DNA of 39,437 nt, from assembly GCA_050697155.1 (NCBI GenBank), contig JBOGZD010000010.1, forward strand, positions 1 through 39,437, written 5' to 3'. How positions within the stretch are numbered: position 1 is the stretch's first letter; every line of letters starts with the position of its first letter. Of the stretch, positions 8,285 to 16,726 are shown piece by piece. Under the pieces are notes generated by a model that made no database searches, was not told the origin of the DNA, and saw only the letters and a list, made by a program, of their open reading frames with translations. Both the position numbers and the translations under genes were made by a program. Origin of the DNA: JBOGZD01 sp050697155 (GTDB taxonomy: Bacteria; Actinomycetota; Thermoleophilia; Solirubrobacterales; 70-9).

Positions 8285-10732
8285 CTACACGTCAAGGAAA
8301 CGGACCTCCTTCGCGTGCCGTTCGATGAACACCTTGCGCGGCTCGACCTTGTCGCCCATCAGGTCGGCGAAGATCCGCTCGGCCGTCGTCGCATCCTCGA
8401 TCGTCACCCGCTGCAGCGTTCGGGTGGCCGGGTCCATGGTCGTCTCGCGCAGTTGATCGGCGTTCATCTCGCCGAGGCCCTTGAACCGCTGCAGCGAGAC
8501 CCCGTGCTTGGCCAGGTCGAGGATCGCCCGGCGCAGGGCGCCGAACGAGTCGGCGACCGCGCTTCGCTCGCCCAGGCTGACCTCGAACGGAGGTCGGCCC
8601 ACCTGCTTGAGCAGCTCGCTGTGGACGTCGACGAGGTGGCGGTACTCGGTCGATTTGAACAGCGAGGCGGGGAGCGCGTGGGTGCGGGCGAGGCCGCTGC
8701 GCCGGTGGATCGCCTTGACGACGAGCTGGTCGCCGTCCTCGGAGACGAGCTCGGTCGTGAACGCCTCACCCTCGGGGTCCTCGGCCTTGAGCAGCTTCTT
8801 GGCCGCGGTCATCGTCGTCGCGCCGGCGTCGAGGATCTGCGACTCGGACAGGAAGTCGACCAGCTCGTGCCCAACCTCCGCCTGCAGCGAGTCCGACCAG
8901 CCCTCGTACTCCTTGTGTCGGCGGTTGAACCTCTGCCAGCGCGCGGCGGTCAGCTTGCGCTTCTTGCCCTCGGCATCGGCGAGCTCGAACTCCTCCAGCC
9001 GGTCGCGCAGCAGCAGCGCCTCGAGCTCTGACTCCTTCTCGACGTAGAGCTCCTGCTTGCCGTTCTTGACCCGGTAGAGCGGCGGCTTGGCGATGTAGAC
9101 ATATCCGGCGTCGATCAACTCCGGCATCTGGCGGTAGATGAAGGTCAGCGCCAGGGTGCGGATGTGCGCCCCATCCACGTCAGCGTCGGTGGCGAGGATG
9201 ACTTTGTGGTAGCGGGCTTCCTCGAGGCTGAACTCGTCGTGGACGCCGGTGCCGATCGCGGTGATCAGCGCCTGGATCTCGTTGTTGGCGAGCACCTTGT
9301 CGATGCGGCTCTTCTCGACATTGATGATCTTGCCTCGCAGCGGCAGCACCGCCTGCGTGTTGCGGTCGCGCGCCTGCTTCGCCGAGCCGCCCGCCGAGTC
9401 GCCCTCGACGACGAACAGCTCGGCGTCGCGCGGGTCCTTGACCGTGCAGTCGGCGAGCTTGCCCGGCAGGGTCGAGTTCTCGAGCGCCGACTTGCGCCGG
9501 GTCAGGTCGCGCGCCTTGCGCGCCGCCTCGCGGGCGCGAGCGGCGTCGACCGCCTTGGTCAGGATCCGCCGCGCCTCCGACGGGTTCTCCTCGAGGAACT
9601 CGCCGAGCTTGCGGTTGACGGTCTCCTTGACCAGCCCCTCGACCGGCGGGTTGCCGAGCTTGGTCTTCGTCTGGCCCTCGAACTGAGGATCGCGCAGCTT
9701 CACCGAGATCACCGCGGTCAGCCCCTCACGCACGTCCTCGCCGCTGAGGTTCTCGTCCTTCTCCTTCAGCAGCGCCTTCTGGCGGGCGTAGGCGTTCAGG
9801 GTCCGCGTCAGCGCCGAGCGAAAGCCCGAGAGGTGCGCGCCGCCCTCGTGGGTGTTGATGTTGTTGGCGAAGCTGAACACCGACTCCTGGTAGGAGGTGT
9901 TCCACTGCATCGCCACCTCCACCTGGCCGTCCTTGGTCTCGTTGTCGAAGAAGACGGTCTTGCGGTGCAGCGCGTCCTTGTTCTCGTTGAGGTGCTTGAC
10001 GAAGTCGACGATCCCGCCCTTGTAGAGGAAGGTGTCCTTGCGCCCGGCGCCGCGCTCGTCGACCAGGTCGATCCGCAGCCCGCGGGTGAGGAAGGCGGTC
10101 TCGCGCATCCGCTCGGCGAGCGTCTGGTAGTCGAGCTCGAGCGTCTCGAAGACCTCGGCGTCGGGGAGGAAGCTGATGATCGTGCCGGTGCCCTTGACCT
10201 TCTCGCCGCGCCTGAGGTCGGCCTTAGGCTCGCCGCGCTCGAAGTCCTGGGTCCACTTGTGGCCGTCGCGGCGGACCTCGAGCGCGAGGCGCTCGGAGAG
10301 CGCGTTGACGACCGATACCCCGACCCCGTGAAGGCCCCCGGAGACCTTATAGCCACCGCCCTCGCCGAACTTCCCGCCGGAGTGCAGCGTCGTCAGCACG
10401 ACCTCGGCCGCGGGGCGCTTCTCCTCCGGGTGCTCGTCGACGGGGATCCCGCGGCCGTCATCGACGACGGTGACGCTGTTGTCGGGATGAAGGGTGACCG
10501 CGATCCGGTCGCAGTGGCCGGCGAGCGCCTCGTCGACCGAGTTGTCGACCACCTCGTAAACGAGGTGGTGCAGCCCGCGCGGCCCGGTCGAGCCGATGTA
10601 CATGCCCGGGCGCTTGCGGACGGGATCGAGACCCCGCAGGACGGTGATCTCGCCCGAGGTGTAACCGTCTCCGGCAGCCTTCTGCCGCTTGGCCTGGGCC
10701 CGCTTGCGAGCAGCGCTAGTTGCCTTTGCCAC
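8285..10732 (-). CDS. gyrB: DNA gyrase subunit B, long form with TOPRIM insert
   Basis: 815 residues from the GTG at 10732, with AAAGGA as ribosome-binding site. ATPase motifs include EVVDNSVDEALAG, DDGRGIP and GGLHGVGVSVVNALS; TOPRIM motifs are EGDSAGGSA and the DADVDGAHI metal site; and RFKGLGEMNADQL is near the end. Most actinobacterial GyrB proteins are 640-715 residues. The extra length here lies between the TOPRIM core and KGLGEMN, where about 170 residues (GKKRKLTAARW to GVSLQR) resemble the E. coli-type insert, including STEYRHL and GERSAVADSF. A basic, lysine/alanine-rich N-terminal extension of about 20 residues precedes the ATPase domain. Upstream lies a hairpin-rich leader, then dciA. 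Confidence 0.97.
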   Translation of the reverse strand: MAKATSAARKRAQAKRQKAAGDGYTSGEITVLRGLDPVRKRPGMYIGSTGPRGLHHLVYEVVDNSVDEALAGHCDRIAVTLHPDNSVTVVDDGRGIPVDEHPEEKRPAAEVVLTTLHSGGKFGEGGGYKVSGGLHGVGVSVVNALSERLALEVRRDGHKWTQDFERGEPKADLRRGEKVKGTGTIISFLPDAEVFETLELDYQTLAERMRETAFLTRGLRIDLVDERGAGRKDTFLYKGGIVDFVKHLNENKDALHRKTVFFDNETKDGQVEVAMQWNTSYQESVFSFANNINTHEGGAHLSGFRSALTRTLNAYARQKALLKEKDENLSGEDVREGLTAVISVKLRDPQFEGQTKTKLGNPPVEGLVKETVNRKLGEFLEENPSEARRILTKAVDAARAREAARKARDLTRRKSALENSTLPGKLADCTVKDPRDAELFVVEGDSAGGSAKQARDRNTQAVLPLRGKIINVEKSRIDKVLANNEIQALITAIGTGVHDEFSLEEARYHKVILATDADVDGAHIRTLALTFIYRQMPELIDAGYVYIAKPPLYRVKNGKQELYVEKESELEALLLRDRLEEFELADAEGKKRKLTAARWQRFNRRHKEYEGWSDSLQAEVGHELVDFLSESQILDAGATTMTAAKKLLKAEDPEGEAFTTELVSEDGDQLVVKAIHRRSGLARTHALPASLFKSTEYRHLVDVHSELLKQVGRPPFEVSLGERSAVADSFGALRRAILDLAKHGVSLQRFKGLGEMNADQLRETTMDPATRTLQRVTIEDATTAERIFADLMGDKVEPRKVFIERHAKEVRFLDV

Positions 10733-10747
10733 TAAATCCTTTCCGTC

Positions 10748-10810
10748 CTTCTCAACGAGAAGCCCCGATCCCCATTGCCCGCGCGCGGGCGTGCACGGCC
10801 GGATCGGGGC
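10748..10810 (-). terminator. Two adjacent hairpins in the gyrB leader
   Basis: A perfect 10-bp stem (10762-10771 with 10801-10810) encloses a loop that itself contains the palindrome GCCCGCGCGCGGGC (10777-10790). Immediately next to it toward gyrB is a second hairpin, CTTCTC/GAGAAG (10748-10753 with 10757-10762). Both sit between the dciA stop and the gyrB ribosome-binding site. They may end the dnaA-dciA transcript or act as an attenuator for gyrB; there is no T run to decide. Confidence 0.5.
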
Positions 10811-10905
10811 ATGCGTGCAAGTTCACATAAGGATATCAGCTACGGCCCCCGGAAAGCGCGGCGGCGAGCGTCAAAATCCCTGCAAATCGCGCACAAAGCG
10901 TAACA

Positions 10906-11250
10906 TCAGCCCGGCGGGGGAGTGGCGACGAAGCGAAGCCGCCTCAGGGGCCCCGAACCGGCCTCCGCGAGGCTCGCGTTCAGCCGCTCGAGCAGCTCGT
11001 CCTGGAGCAGATCGAGCTCCTGCGCCCAGGTGGCGGCGGTGCACGCGACGGTCAGCACTCCGTCGCGCTCGGCGACCGGCTCCGACTCGGCCGCGATTCG
11101 CTCGCCGACCGCCGGAGTCCATTGCGCCTGCGCGGCCGCGAGCAGGGTCGCCGGCTCGACCCCGGCGCGCACGGCGCGCACGGCGTCGCCGAGCCGGTGT
11201 GGGCGCCGGCGTCGCCCATGCGCCCCCTGGCCGCGGGCGCCGGCGCTCAT
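10906..11250 (-). CDS. dciA: DciA family (DUF721) replication protein
   Basis: 114 residues. The DUF721 domain, found in DciA, the ancestral loader or partner of the replicative helicase DnaB, is recognisable from VRAGVEPATLLAAAQAQW, VGERIAAESEPV, DGVLTVACTAATWAQEL and LNASL. The basic N-terminal tail (GAHGRRRRPHRL) is usual in actinobacteria. Its ATG at 11250 overlaps the recF stop by four bases (ATGA), showing a translationally coupled recF-dciA pair, and the position between recF and gyrB is the standard actinobacterial location. Identification rests on domain pattern plus context. Confidence 0.87.
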   Translation of the reverse strand: MSAGARGQGAHGRRRRPHRLGDAVRAVRAGVEPATLLAAAQAQWTPAVGERIAAESEPVAERDGVLTVACTAATWAQELDLLQDELLERLNASLAEAGSGPLRRLRFVATPPPG

Positions 11251-12350
11251 GCCGCCGCGGCGTCATCGGCGAGCGCGGCGATCGTCCGCCCGTCGCGAAC
11301 CGCGATCTCCTCCCGCGGGATGACGCTCGGAAGCTGCTCGAGCCCAGTCGCGGTGAGCAGCGCCTGCCCGTCGCCGGCCAGCGCCTCGAACAGCATCCGC
11401 CGCCGCTCGCCGTCGAGCTCGCTGGTCACGTCGTCGAGGAGCATCAGCGGGGTTGGGCGGCGGTCGGCGATCAGCGCCCCGCGCTCGGCGAACAGCAGCG
11501 CCAGCAGGGCGATCCGCTGCTCACCCTGGGAGCCGTAACGCCGCAGCGAACGGCCGCCGAGTTCGAGCGCGAGCTCGTCGAGATGCGGGCCCCAGCCCGT
11601 GTATCCGCGAGCGATATCGGGCTCGAGGCGCCGCTCGAGCTCGCTGCGGAACCCGTCCGCATCAGCCTGCTCGCAGCGCGGGCGGTAGCGCAGCTGCGCC
11701 TCGCCGTCGAGGCCGAGCTCGTCCGCGTAGCGGGTGAAGTCGAGCGCCAGTCGCTCGGCCGCGTCAGCGCGAGCGGCCATCAGGTCGACGCCGGCCGTGG
11801 CGAGCTCGAGATCCCAGGCATCGAGCGAGTCGGGGGCGGCCCCGGCGCGGATCCGCGCGAGCAGCGCGTTGCGCTGCGCCAGAGCGCGCGCGTAACGGCG
11901 GCGGATCTCGGCGCTCGCCGGGCGCAGCGCGGCGCAGAAGCGGTCGAGGTGCGAGCGGCGACCAGCGGGAGGTCCCTTCACCAGCGCCAGGCGATCGGGC
12001 ATGAACACGGCGATCGGCGGGCGCAGGTCGGCCGCCTCGGGGCCCGCCGCGGTCCCGTCTACCAGCTGGCGCCGCCCGGTGCCACGCTCGACCGCGGCGA
12101 GGAACTCCCGCCGCTGGCCACCCTCGGCGACCCGGGCCTCGGCCCGGGCGACGGCGGCGCCGAAGGCGATCAGCTCGCGGTCGTCGCGGGTACGGCAGGA
12201 ACGGCCGGCGAGCGCCATGTAGGCCGCCTCGAGCCAGTTGGTCTTTCCGGCGCCGTTCGGGCCCCAGAGCACGGTCACCCCGGCCCCGGGCCGGATCGCA
12301 GAGTCGGCGAGGTTGCGAAAGCCGAGCACGGCGATCTGCTCGACCCGCAT
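11247..12350 (-). CDS. recF: DNA replication and repair protein RecF
   Basis: 367 residues, normal RecF length. RecF is an SMC-like ATPase that helps load RecA at single-strand gaps. Walker A is GPNGAGKTN (residues 30-38), the signature motif is YGSQGEQR, and Walker B is PLMLLDDVTSELD. The start ATG at 12350 begins MRVEQIAVLGFRNL, the family's canonical opening. It lies 13 bases downstream of the dnaN stop and overlaps dciA, forming the dnaA-dnaN-recF-dciA cluster. Confidence 0.96.
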   Translation of the reverse strand: MRVEQIAVLGFRNLADSAIRPGAGVTVLWGPNGAGKTNWLEAAYMALAGRSCRTRDDRELIAFGAAVARAEARVAEGGQRREFLAAVERGTGRRQLVDGTAAGPEAADLRPPIAVFMPDRLALVKGPPAGRRSHLDRFCAALRPASAEIRRRYARALAQRNALLARIRAGAAPDSLDAWDLELATAGVDLMAARADAAERLALDFTRYADELGLDGEAQLRYRPRCEQADADGFRSELERRLEPDIARGYTGWGPHLDELALELGGRSLRRYGSQGEQRIALLALLFAERGALIADRRPTPLMLLDDVTSELDGERRRMLFEALAGDGQALLTATGLEQLPSVIPREEIAVRDGRTIAALADDAAAA

Positions 12351-12363
12351 ACCTAGGCCTCTA

Positions 12364-13473
12364 CTAGACGTTTAGCCTGATCGGCATGACGAGGTAGCTG
12401 AAGTCCTCGTCGCCGACCGGGCGCAGCAGGCCCGGGCGAAGCGGTGAGCTGAGCTGGAGCGCGAGCTCCTCGGACTCGATGCTCTCCACCCCCTCGATCA
12501 GGAACTGCGGGTTGAAGGCGATCTCGAGCGGCTCGCCGGAGTAGGGCGCCGGCATCGCCTCGGCGGCATCGCCGATCTCGGGCGTCTCCGCCGCGACCGT
12601 AAGCTCACCCTCGGCGAAGGCCAGCCGCAGGGGCGCATTGCGCTGGGCGAGCTGGCTCACCCGCCTGGCGATCTCGAGGAACTCCGCCCGCGGCAGCCGC
12701 ACCTCGTGCTCGAACGATTCGGGGATCAGCTGCCGCCAGCTCGGGAACTGACCCTCGATCAGCCGCGACGAGAGCAGCACGTCGCCGGCGCGGAAGATCG
12801 CCTGGCTGCGTGGCATCGTGATCTCGATCTCGTCAGGGCCCTCGGCCGAGATCACCCGCGCGAGCTCGCGCAGCGCCCGGGCGGGAACGTTTGCCTCCAG
12901 GGCCTGGCCGAGCGCCGTCTCGAGCGCGGTGTGCTTGACGCTCAGCCGGTAGGAGTCGGTGGCCACCATCGTCAGCGTGGTGTCCTCAGCGTGGAGGAAG
13001 ACGCCGGTGAGGATCGGGCGTACCTCGTCGCGGGAGGCGGCGCGCGCGACCCGGTCGATCGTCGCCGCGAGCGGGGCCGCCGGCAGCCTGATGGCATCGC
13101 CCTCGAACTCGGGCAGTCGAGGGAAGTCCTCGGCGGGCAGGGTGCGCAGGTGAAAGCGCGCGCCGGCCGCGGTGAGCTCGACATCGCGCTGCTCGGCGCG
13201 CTGCTCGATCGCCACCGGCTCCGAGGGCAGGCTGCGGACCACGTCGGCGAGCAGGCGGCCCGGGAGCAGCAGTGTTCCCTCGCGCTCGACCTCGGCGTCA
13301 TCGAGGCTGCGTGTCAGCGCCAGCTCCATGTCGGTCGCACGCAGTGTCAGCCGACTCGACTCTGCGATCAGCAGGATCCCTCCCAGCGACGGCAACGTGC
13401 TGCGAGCGGATACGGCTCGGCCGACGAGCTGCAGCGCACCGAAAAGGGAATCGCGGGGGATGGAGAGCTTCAT
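12364..13473 (-). CDS. dnaN: DNA polymerase III beta sliding clamp
   Basis: 369 residues from the ATG at 13473 (MKLSIPRDSLFGALQLVGRAV), matching the canonical clamp N-terminus. Three clamp domains follow, ending with YLVMPIRLNV, the usual C-terminus. The same frame is open upstream to an ATG at 13581 that overlaps the dnaA stop (ATGA, 13581-13578). Using it would add 36 residues rich in S, E, P and T. No ribosome-binding sequence supports either start strongly: an AGGA lies 16 bases before 13473 and only two bases before an intermediate ATG at 13488. I prefer 13473 by homology; the longer form, coupled to dnaA, is possible. Confidence 0.93.
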   Translation of the reverse strand: MKLSIPRDSLFGALQLVGRAVSARSTLPSLGGILLIAESSRLTLRATDMELALTRSLDDAEVEREGTLLLPGRLLADVVRSLPSEPVAIEQRAEQRDVELTAAGARFHLRTLPAEDFPRLPEFEGDAIRLPAAPLAATIDRVARAASRDEVRPILTGVFLHAEDTTLTMVATDSYRLSVKHTALETALGQALEANVPARALRELARVISAEGPDEIEITMPRSQAIFRAGDVLLSSRLIEGQFPSWRQLIPESFEHEVRLPRAEFLEIARRVSQLAQRNAPLRLAFAEGELTVAAETPEIGDAAEAMPAPYSGEPLEIAFNPQFLIEGVESIESEELALQLSSPLRPGLLRPVGDEDFSYLVMPIRLNV

Positions 13474-13577
13474 GACAGAGCTGGGCATATTCCTACTGGG
13501 TTCAGATGTTTCTGTGTTGGGGGCGGATGTGGAAGGAGCCTCGGGCTCGGCTTCGGAAAGGGCTGTTTCCATGTGGG

Positions 13578-14975
13578 TCATCGCTGTTGATCGGCTGGAT
13601 GTCGGTCGGCGGAATCATCGCTGTTCGGTCGGCGGCAGTTCGTCGTCCCCAGATCGGCACGGATTTTGTGAATAATGGCGGCGGTCTCCGAGCCCGGCTC
13701 GAGTCGGCCGTCGACGGCCCGAAGTGCGTGGATCACGGTGCTGTGATCGCGGTCGAAGGCCTGGGCGATCTGAGTCAAGGTGAGCGGGGTGAGCTCGCGT
13801 GTGAGGTACATCGCGAGTTGGCGGGCACGAGCGACCCGCGACGTGCGGCGCGAGGAGAGCAGGTCGCTGCGGGAGAGGCCGTGAGCGGCGCAGATGGCGT
13901 CCTGGATCGCCTCCAGTGAGGGCGCCTCTCGGGGCCCGGCGGCCTTCAGCTTGCGCTCGCCGCCCAGCGCTTGGCGGACCAACGAGGCGGACAGCGGCTC
14001 GCTGAGCAGCGAGGCGAAGGCAAGCACGCGGGTCATCGCCCCCTCGAGCACGCGGATGTTCTCGGGCGCTCGCGCTGCGATCTCGCGCAGCACGGCGGGC
14101 TCGGGCAGCTCTCGAGCCGGACTCGCGTCGCTCGCCAGGCGCCAGAGAAGGGCAAGCCGGGTGCGCAGGTCGGGTGGCTCGAGCTCGACTCGCAACCCCC
14201 AGCTGAAGCGATCCCGAAGCCGGGTCGCGAGCCGCGAAAGCGCCTCCGGTGTGCGGTCCGAGGAGAGCACGATCTGCTTGCCGGCCGCGTGCAGCGCGTT
14301 GAAGGTGTGGACGAACTCCTCCTCGGTGCGCTGCTTGCCCTCGAGGATCTGGACGTCGTCGATCAACAGCGCGTCGAGCTCGCGATAGCGGGCCTTGAAC
14401 GCCTCCGGGCCGTGGTGACGAAGCGCGGCGACGAACTCGGTGGTGAATCGCTCGGCGGTCGTGTAGTGGACCGAGAGCGAGGGGTGCTGGCGCCGCATGT
14501 AGGCGGCGATCGCCCCGAGCAGGTGCGTCTTGCCGAGCCCCGGTGGCCCGTGGAGGAAGAGCGGGTTGTAGGCCTCGCCCGGCGACTCGGCGACGGCGAG
14601 TGCGGCCGCGTGCGCGAGCCGATTGCCGGCTCCGATCACGAAGCGGTCGAAGGTGTGTCTGGGGTCGATCGGCAGCGAACGGGGGGCGCCGCTCCCGAGC
14701 GCCGTGGCGGGCGCGCCCGTCTCGACGAATCCGACCGCGGTCAGCTCGGCCGCCTGACGGGTAACCGCGGCGCCCAGGCGGCCGGCGTAGCGGCGCTCGA
14801 CCCAGGCGCGCACGTTCGCCGGCGCGGAGAGGTAGAGGGTGGAGCCCTGCGCCGAGACGGCGCGCAGCGGCCGGATCCAGAGCTGGTAGGTAGACGGCGG
14901 CAGCGAGCGCCGGAGGTCGTCTCGAACCCGCCCCCAGATCGCCTCGGGATCGTCTGCGGGCGGGTCGTAGGTCAC
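13578..14975 (-). CDS. dnaA: Chromosomal replication initiator DnaA
   Basis: 465 residues. Domain I is at the N-terminus (IWGRVRDDLRRSLPPSTYQLWI); domain II is short. AAA+ domain III has Walker A GPPGLGKTH and Walker B ALLIDDVQ, followed by the sensor segment LSSDRTPEAL. Domain IV has the DNA-binding signature as DRDHSTVIHAL, where the common form is GGRDHTTV. A polar tail of about 20 residues (CRRPNSDDSADRH) extends past the usual end. It is divergent from rpmH, with 176 bases between the two starts, the classic arrangement at bacterial origins. Confidence 0.97.
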   Translation of the reverse strand: MTYDPPADDPEAIWGRVRDDLRRSLPPSTYQLWIRPLRAVSAQGSTLYLSAPANVRAWVERRYAGRLGAAVTRQAAELTAVGFVETGAPATALGSGAPRSLPIDPRHTFDRFVIGAGNRLAHAAALAVAESPGEAYNPLFLHGPPGLGKTHLLGAIAAYMRRQHPSLSVHYTTAERFTTEFVAALRHHGPEAFKARYRELDALLIDDVQILEGKQRTEEEFVHTFNALHAAGKQIVLSSDRTPEALSRLATRLRDRFSWGLRVELEPPDLRTRLALLWRLASDASPARELPEPAVLREIAARAPENIRVLEGAMTRVLAFASLLSEPLSASLVRQALGGERKLKAAGPREAPSLEAIQDAICAAHGLSRSDLLSSRRTSRVARARQLAMYLTRELTPLTLTQIAQAFDRDHSTVIHALRAVDGRLEPGSETAAIIHKIRADLGTTNCRRPNSDDSADRHPADQQR

Positions 14976-15100
14976 CGCGAGCGATCATAGGTCCGCCCGG
15001 TCGGGGCCAGGAGACGGCACCGCGCAAATCGCGGAAGAAAGGAACAGGTCCGTCGGCGTTCCCGTCTTCGGCTTCCGCGCCGACGGGTCCGGGCGCTCCG

Positions 15101-15106
15101 TATACT
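15101..15106 (+). promoter_or_regulatory. -10 box (TATACT) upstream of rpmH
   Basis: TATACT lies 45 bases before the rpmH start in the divergent dnaA-rpmH spacer and is the only AT-rich hexamer there. No TTGACA-like -35 is seen at the expected distance, so it may be activator-dependent or an extended type. Confidence 0.5.
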
Positions 15107-15151
15107 CCGCGCGGCCGCGGCGGCGGGGGCGGGCGCGGCAGTCCACGGATC

Positions 15152-15286
15152 ATGAAGCGCACCTGGCAGCCCAAGAAGCGCAAGCGGGCCCGAACCCACG
15201 GGTTTCGGGCGCGGATGCGGACGCGCTCGGGTCGTCATGTGGTCCGCCGCCGCCGCCGCAAGGGCCGCAAGCGGCTCACCGTCTGA
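15152..15286 (+). CDS. rpmH: 50S ribosomal protein bL34
   Basis: 44 residues beginning MKRTWQPKKRKRARTHGFRAR, the near-invariant L34 opening, and ending RKGRKRLTV. The strongly basic composition and length are normal. It lies at the standard position, divergent from dnaA and just ahead of rnpA, and begins the rpmH-rnpA-yidD-yidC-jag-rsmG run. Confidence 0.98.
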   Translation: MKRTWQPKKRKRARTHGFRARMRTRSGRHVVRRRRRKGRKRLTV

Positions 15287-15303
15287 CGCGGCCGCTGGCG
15301 CTG

Positions 15304-15678
15304 ATGGCCGGGAAGCGAAAGCGCGGGCGACTCTCGCGCAGCGGTGACTTCGACCGCGTCTACCGTGAGGGCGAGTCGCACTCGAACCGGTTCCTCGTCC
15401 TCTATGCGTTCCCGCGCGGCGAGGATGCCGACGACGCGAGGCTCGGCGTCTCGGTGAGCCGCAAGGTCGGTGGCGCGGTCGAGCGCAACGCGGTCAAGCG
15501 GGCGCTGCGAGAGGCGTTCCGGGGGCTCGACCGCGAGCTTCCGGCCGACCACGACTTCGTCGTCGTCGCGCGCCCTGACGTTGCCAGTCTCGTCGAGCGT
15601 GAGGGCACGACCGGCGTCGCCGAGGCGCTGCGCGGCCTGCTCGACGAGGCGCGGCTCGGTGGGGAGCGTAAAACGTGA
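15304..15678 (+). CDS. rnpA: Ribonuclease P protein component
   Basis: 124 residues. Binds RNase P RNA and helps process tRNA 5' ends. The family opening LSRSGDFDRVYREG is present, and the RNR signature is read as ERNAVKRALREAFR. The start ATG at 15304 is 17 bases after the rpmH stop. Its stop overlaps the yidD GTG start (GTGA, 15675-15678). Confidence 0.95.
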   Translation: MAGKRKRGRLSRSGDFDRVYREGESHSNRFLVLYAFPRGEDADDARLGVSVSRKVGGAVERNAVKRALREAFRGLDRELPADHDFVVVARPDVASLVEREGTTGVAEALRGLLDEARLGGERKT

Positions 15679-15986
15679 AACGCGCCCTGCGGGAGCTCGT
15701 TCTGCTGCCGATCCACGCCTACCGGCGGCTGGTCTCGCCGGCGCTCGCGCCGCGCTGCAAGTACTACCCGAGCTGCTCGGCGTATGCGGTCGAGGCGGTG
15801 CGTGAGCTCGGCATCCTTCGCGGCGCCGTGCTCGCCGCTTGGCGCCTCGCTCGCTGTAACCCGTGGACCCACGGCGGCGTCGATGAGGTCGCCGACCGGC
15901 GCCTGTTCCGCGATACGCCGCTGCGCGGCGAGCGGCGTCGCCACGGTCACGCCGACCCCGAGCACCGCCACGGAGCCGCCGCATGA
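15675..15986 (+). CDS. yidD: Membrane protein insertion efficiency factor YidD
   Basis: 103 residues from GTG at 15675. The conserved core is LPIHAYRRLVSPALAPRCKYYPSCSAYAVEAV, with the three family cysteines, and then RCNPWTHGGVDEV. The C-terminal 25 residues are histidine- and arginine-rich, longer than the core needs. It overlaps rnpA and yidC by four bases each, so it is translationally coupled on both sides, as expected for a helper of YidC-dependent insertion. Confidence 0.94.
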   Translation: MKRALRELVLLPIHAYRRLVSPALAPRCKYYPSCSAYAVEAVRELGILRGAVLAAWRLARCNPWTHGGVDEVADRRLFRDTPLRGERRRHGHADPEHRHGAAA

Positions 15987-16726
15987 TCCCGGTCGCCAAC
16001 GTCCTCCAGCCGCTCATCGACGTCGCCGAGGCGGTGATCACGTTCCTCCACGACGACGTCAGCCTCAGCTGGGGCATGTCGATCGTCGGGCTCACCTTCA
16101 TCACCCGGATGGTGATCCTGCCGTTGTCGCTCAAGCAGATCAGCTCGATGCGCCACCTCCAGCAGCATGCGCCGGAGCTCAAGGCGCTGCAGGAGCGCTA
16201 CAAGGACGACAAGGAGCGCCTCCAGCGGGAGATGATGAAGTTCTACCGCGAGAACGAGATCAACCCGCTCGCCTCCTGCTGGCCGCTGCTGCTCCAGCTC
16301 CCGGTCTTCCTCGCGCTGTTCTACCTGCTTCAGGGCGACGAGTTCCAACAGCAGGTTCGCGACAACCCACCGATCGGGTTCGTGTTCCTCCCCGACCTGA
16401 CCGAGAACGCGACCGGCATCGACCTCGTCGCGATGATCGCCCTCTTCATCGGCACCCAGATCGGCGCCGGGCTGGTGATGTCCGCGCGGGTCCAGGATCG
16501 CAACCAGCGGCTGATCATGTTCGGGCTGCCGCTCGTCTTCGCTCCGTTCATTGCCACCTTCCCGTCCGGACTCGCCGTCTACTGGATCACCACCAACGTC
16601 TGGACCCTCGGCCAGCAGTGGGTGGTGCACACCTTCTGGCCGCCGCCCGAGACGCCGACCCCGGAGCAGGTCGCGGCGGCGAAGCCGCCGCCGCCGCCGC
16701 CGCGGAAGAAGAAGCGACGCAAGTGA
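15983..16726 (+). CDS. yidC: Membrane protein insertase YidC/Oxa1
   Basis: 247 residues, the short Oxa1-like form without the large periplasmic domain of Gram-negative YidC. About five membrane segments are visible: around residues 25-45 (WGMSIVGLTFITRMVILPL), 95-115, 145-165, 180-200, and one ending near 215. The positively charged cytoplasmic hairpin contains LKALQERYKDDKERLQREM. The intramembrane arginine typical of the family is in TFITRMVI. The C-terminus ends in a polyproline run followed by RKKKRRK, which fits ribosome binding. Overlaps yidD and jag by four bases. Confidence 0.95.
   Translation: MIPVANVLQPLIDVAEAVITFLHDDVSLSWGMSIVGLTFITRMVILPLSLKQISSMRHLQQHAPELKALQERYKDDKERLQREMMKFYRENEINPLASCWPLLLQLPVFLALFYLLQGDEFQQQVRDNPPIGFVFLPDLTENATGIDLVAMIALFIGTQIGAGLVMSARVQDRNQRLIMFGLPLVFAPFIATFPSGLAVYWITTNVWTLGQQWVVHTFWPPPETPTPEQVAAAKPPPPPPRKKKRRK

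Noticed and set aside
9164..10735. 523-codon plus-strand ORF opposite gyrB
   Set aside because: Antisense shadow of gyrB with no recognisable domain.
15664..15676. Half-match to parS near the rnpA-yidD junction (ACGTGAAAC)
   Set aside because: Only the right half of TGTTTCACGTGAAACA fits; the left half lacks the palindrome. No full parS was seen in the window by eye.
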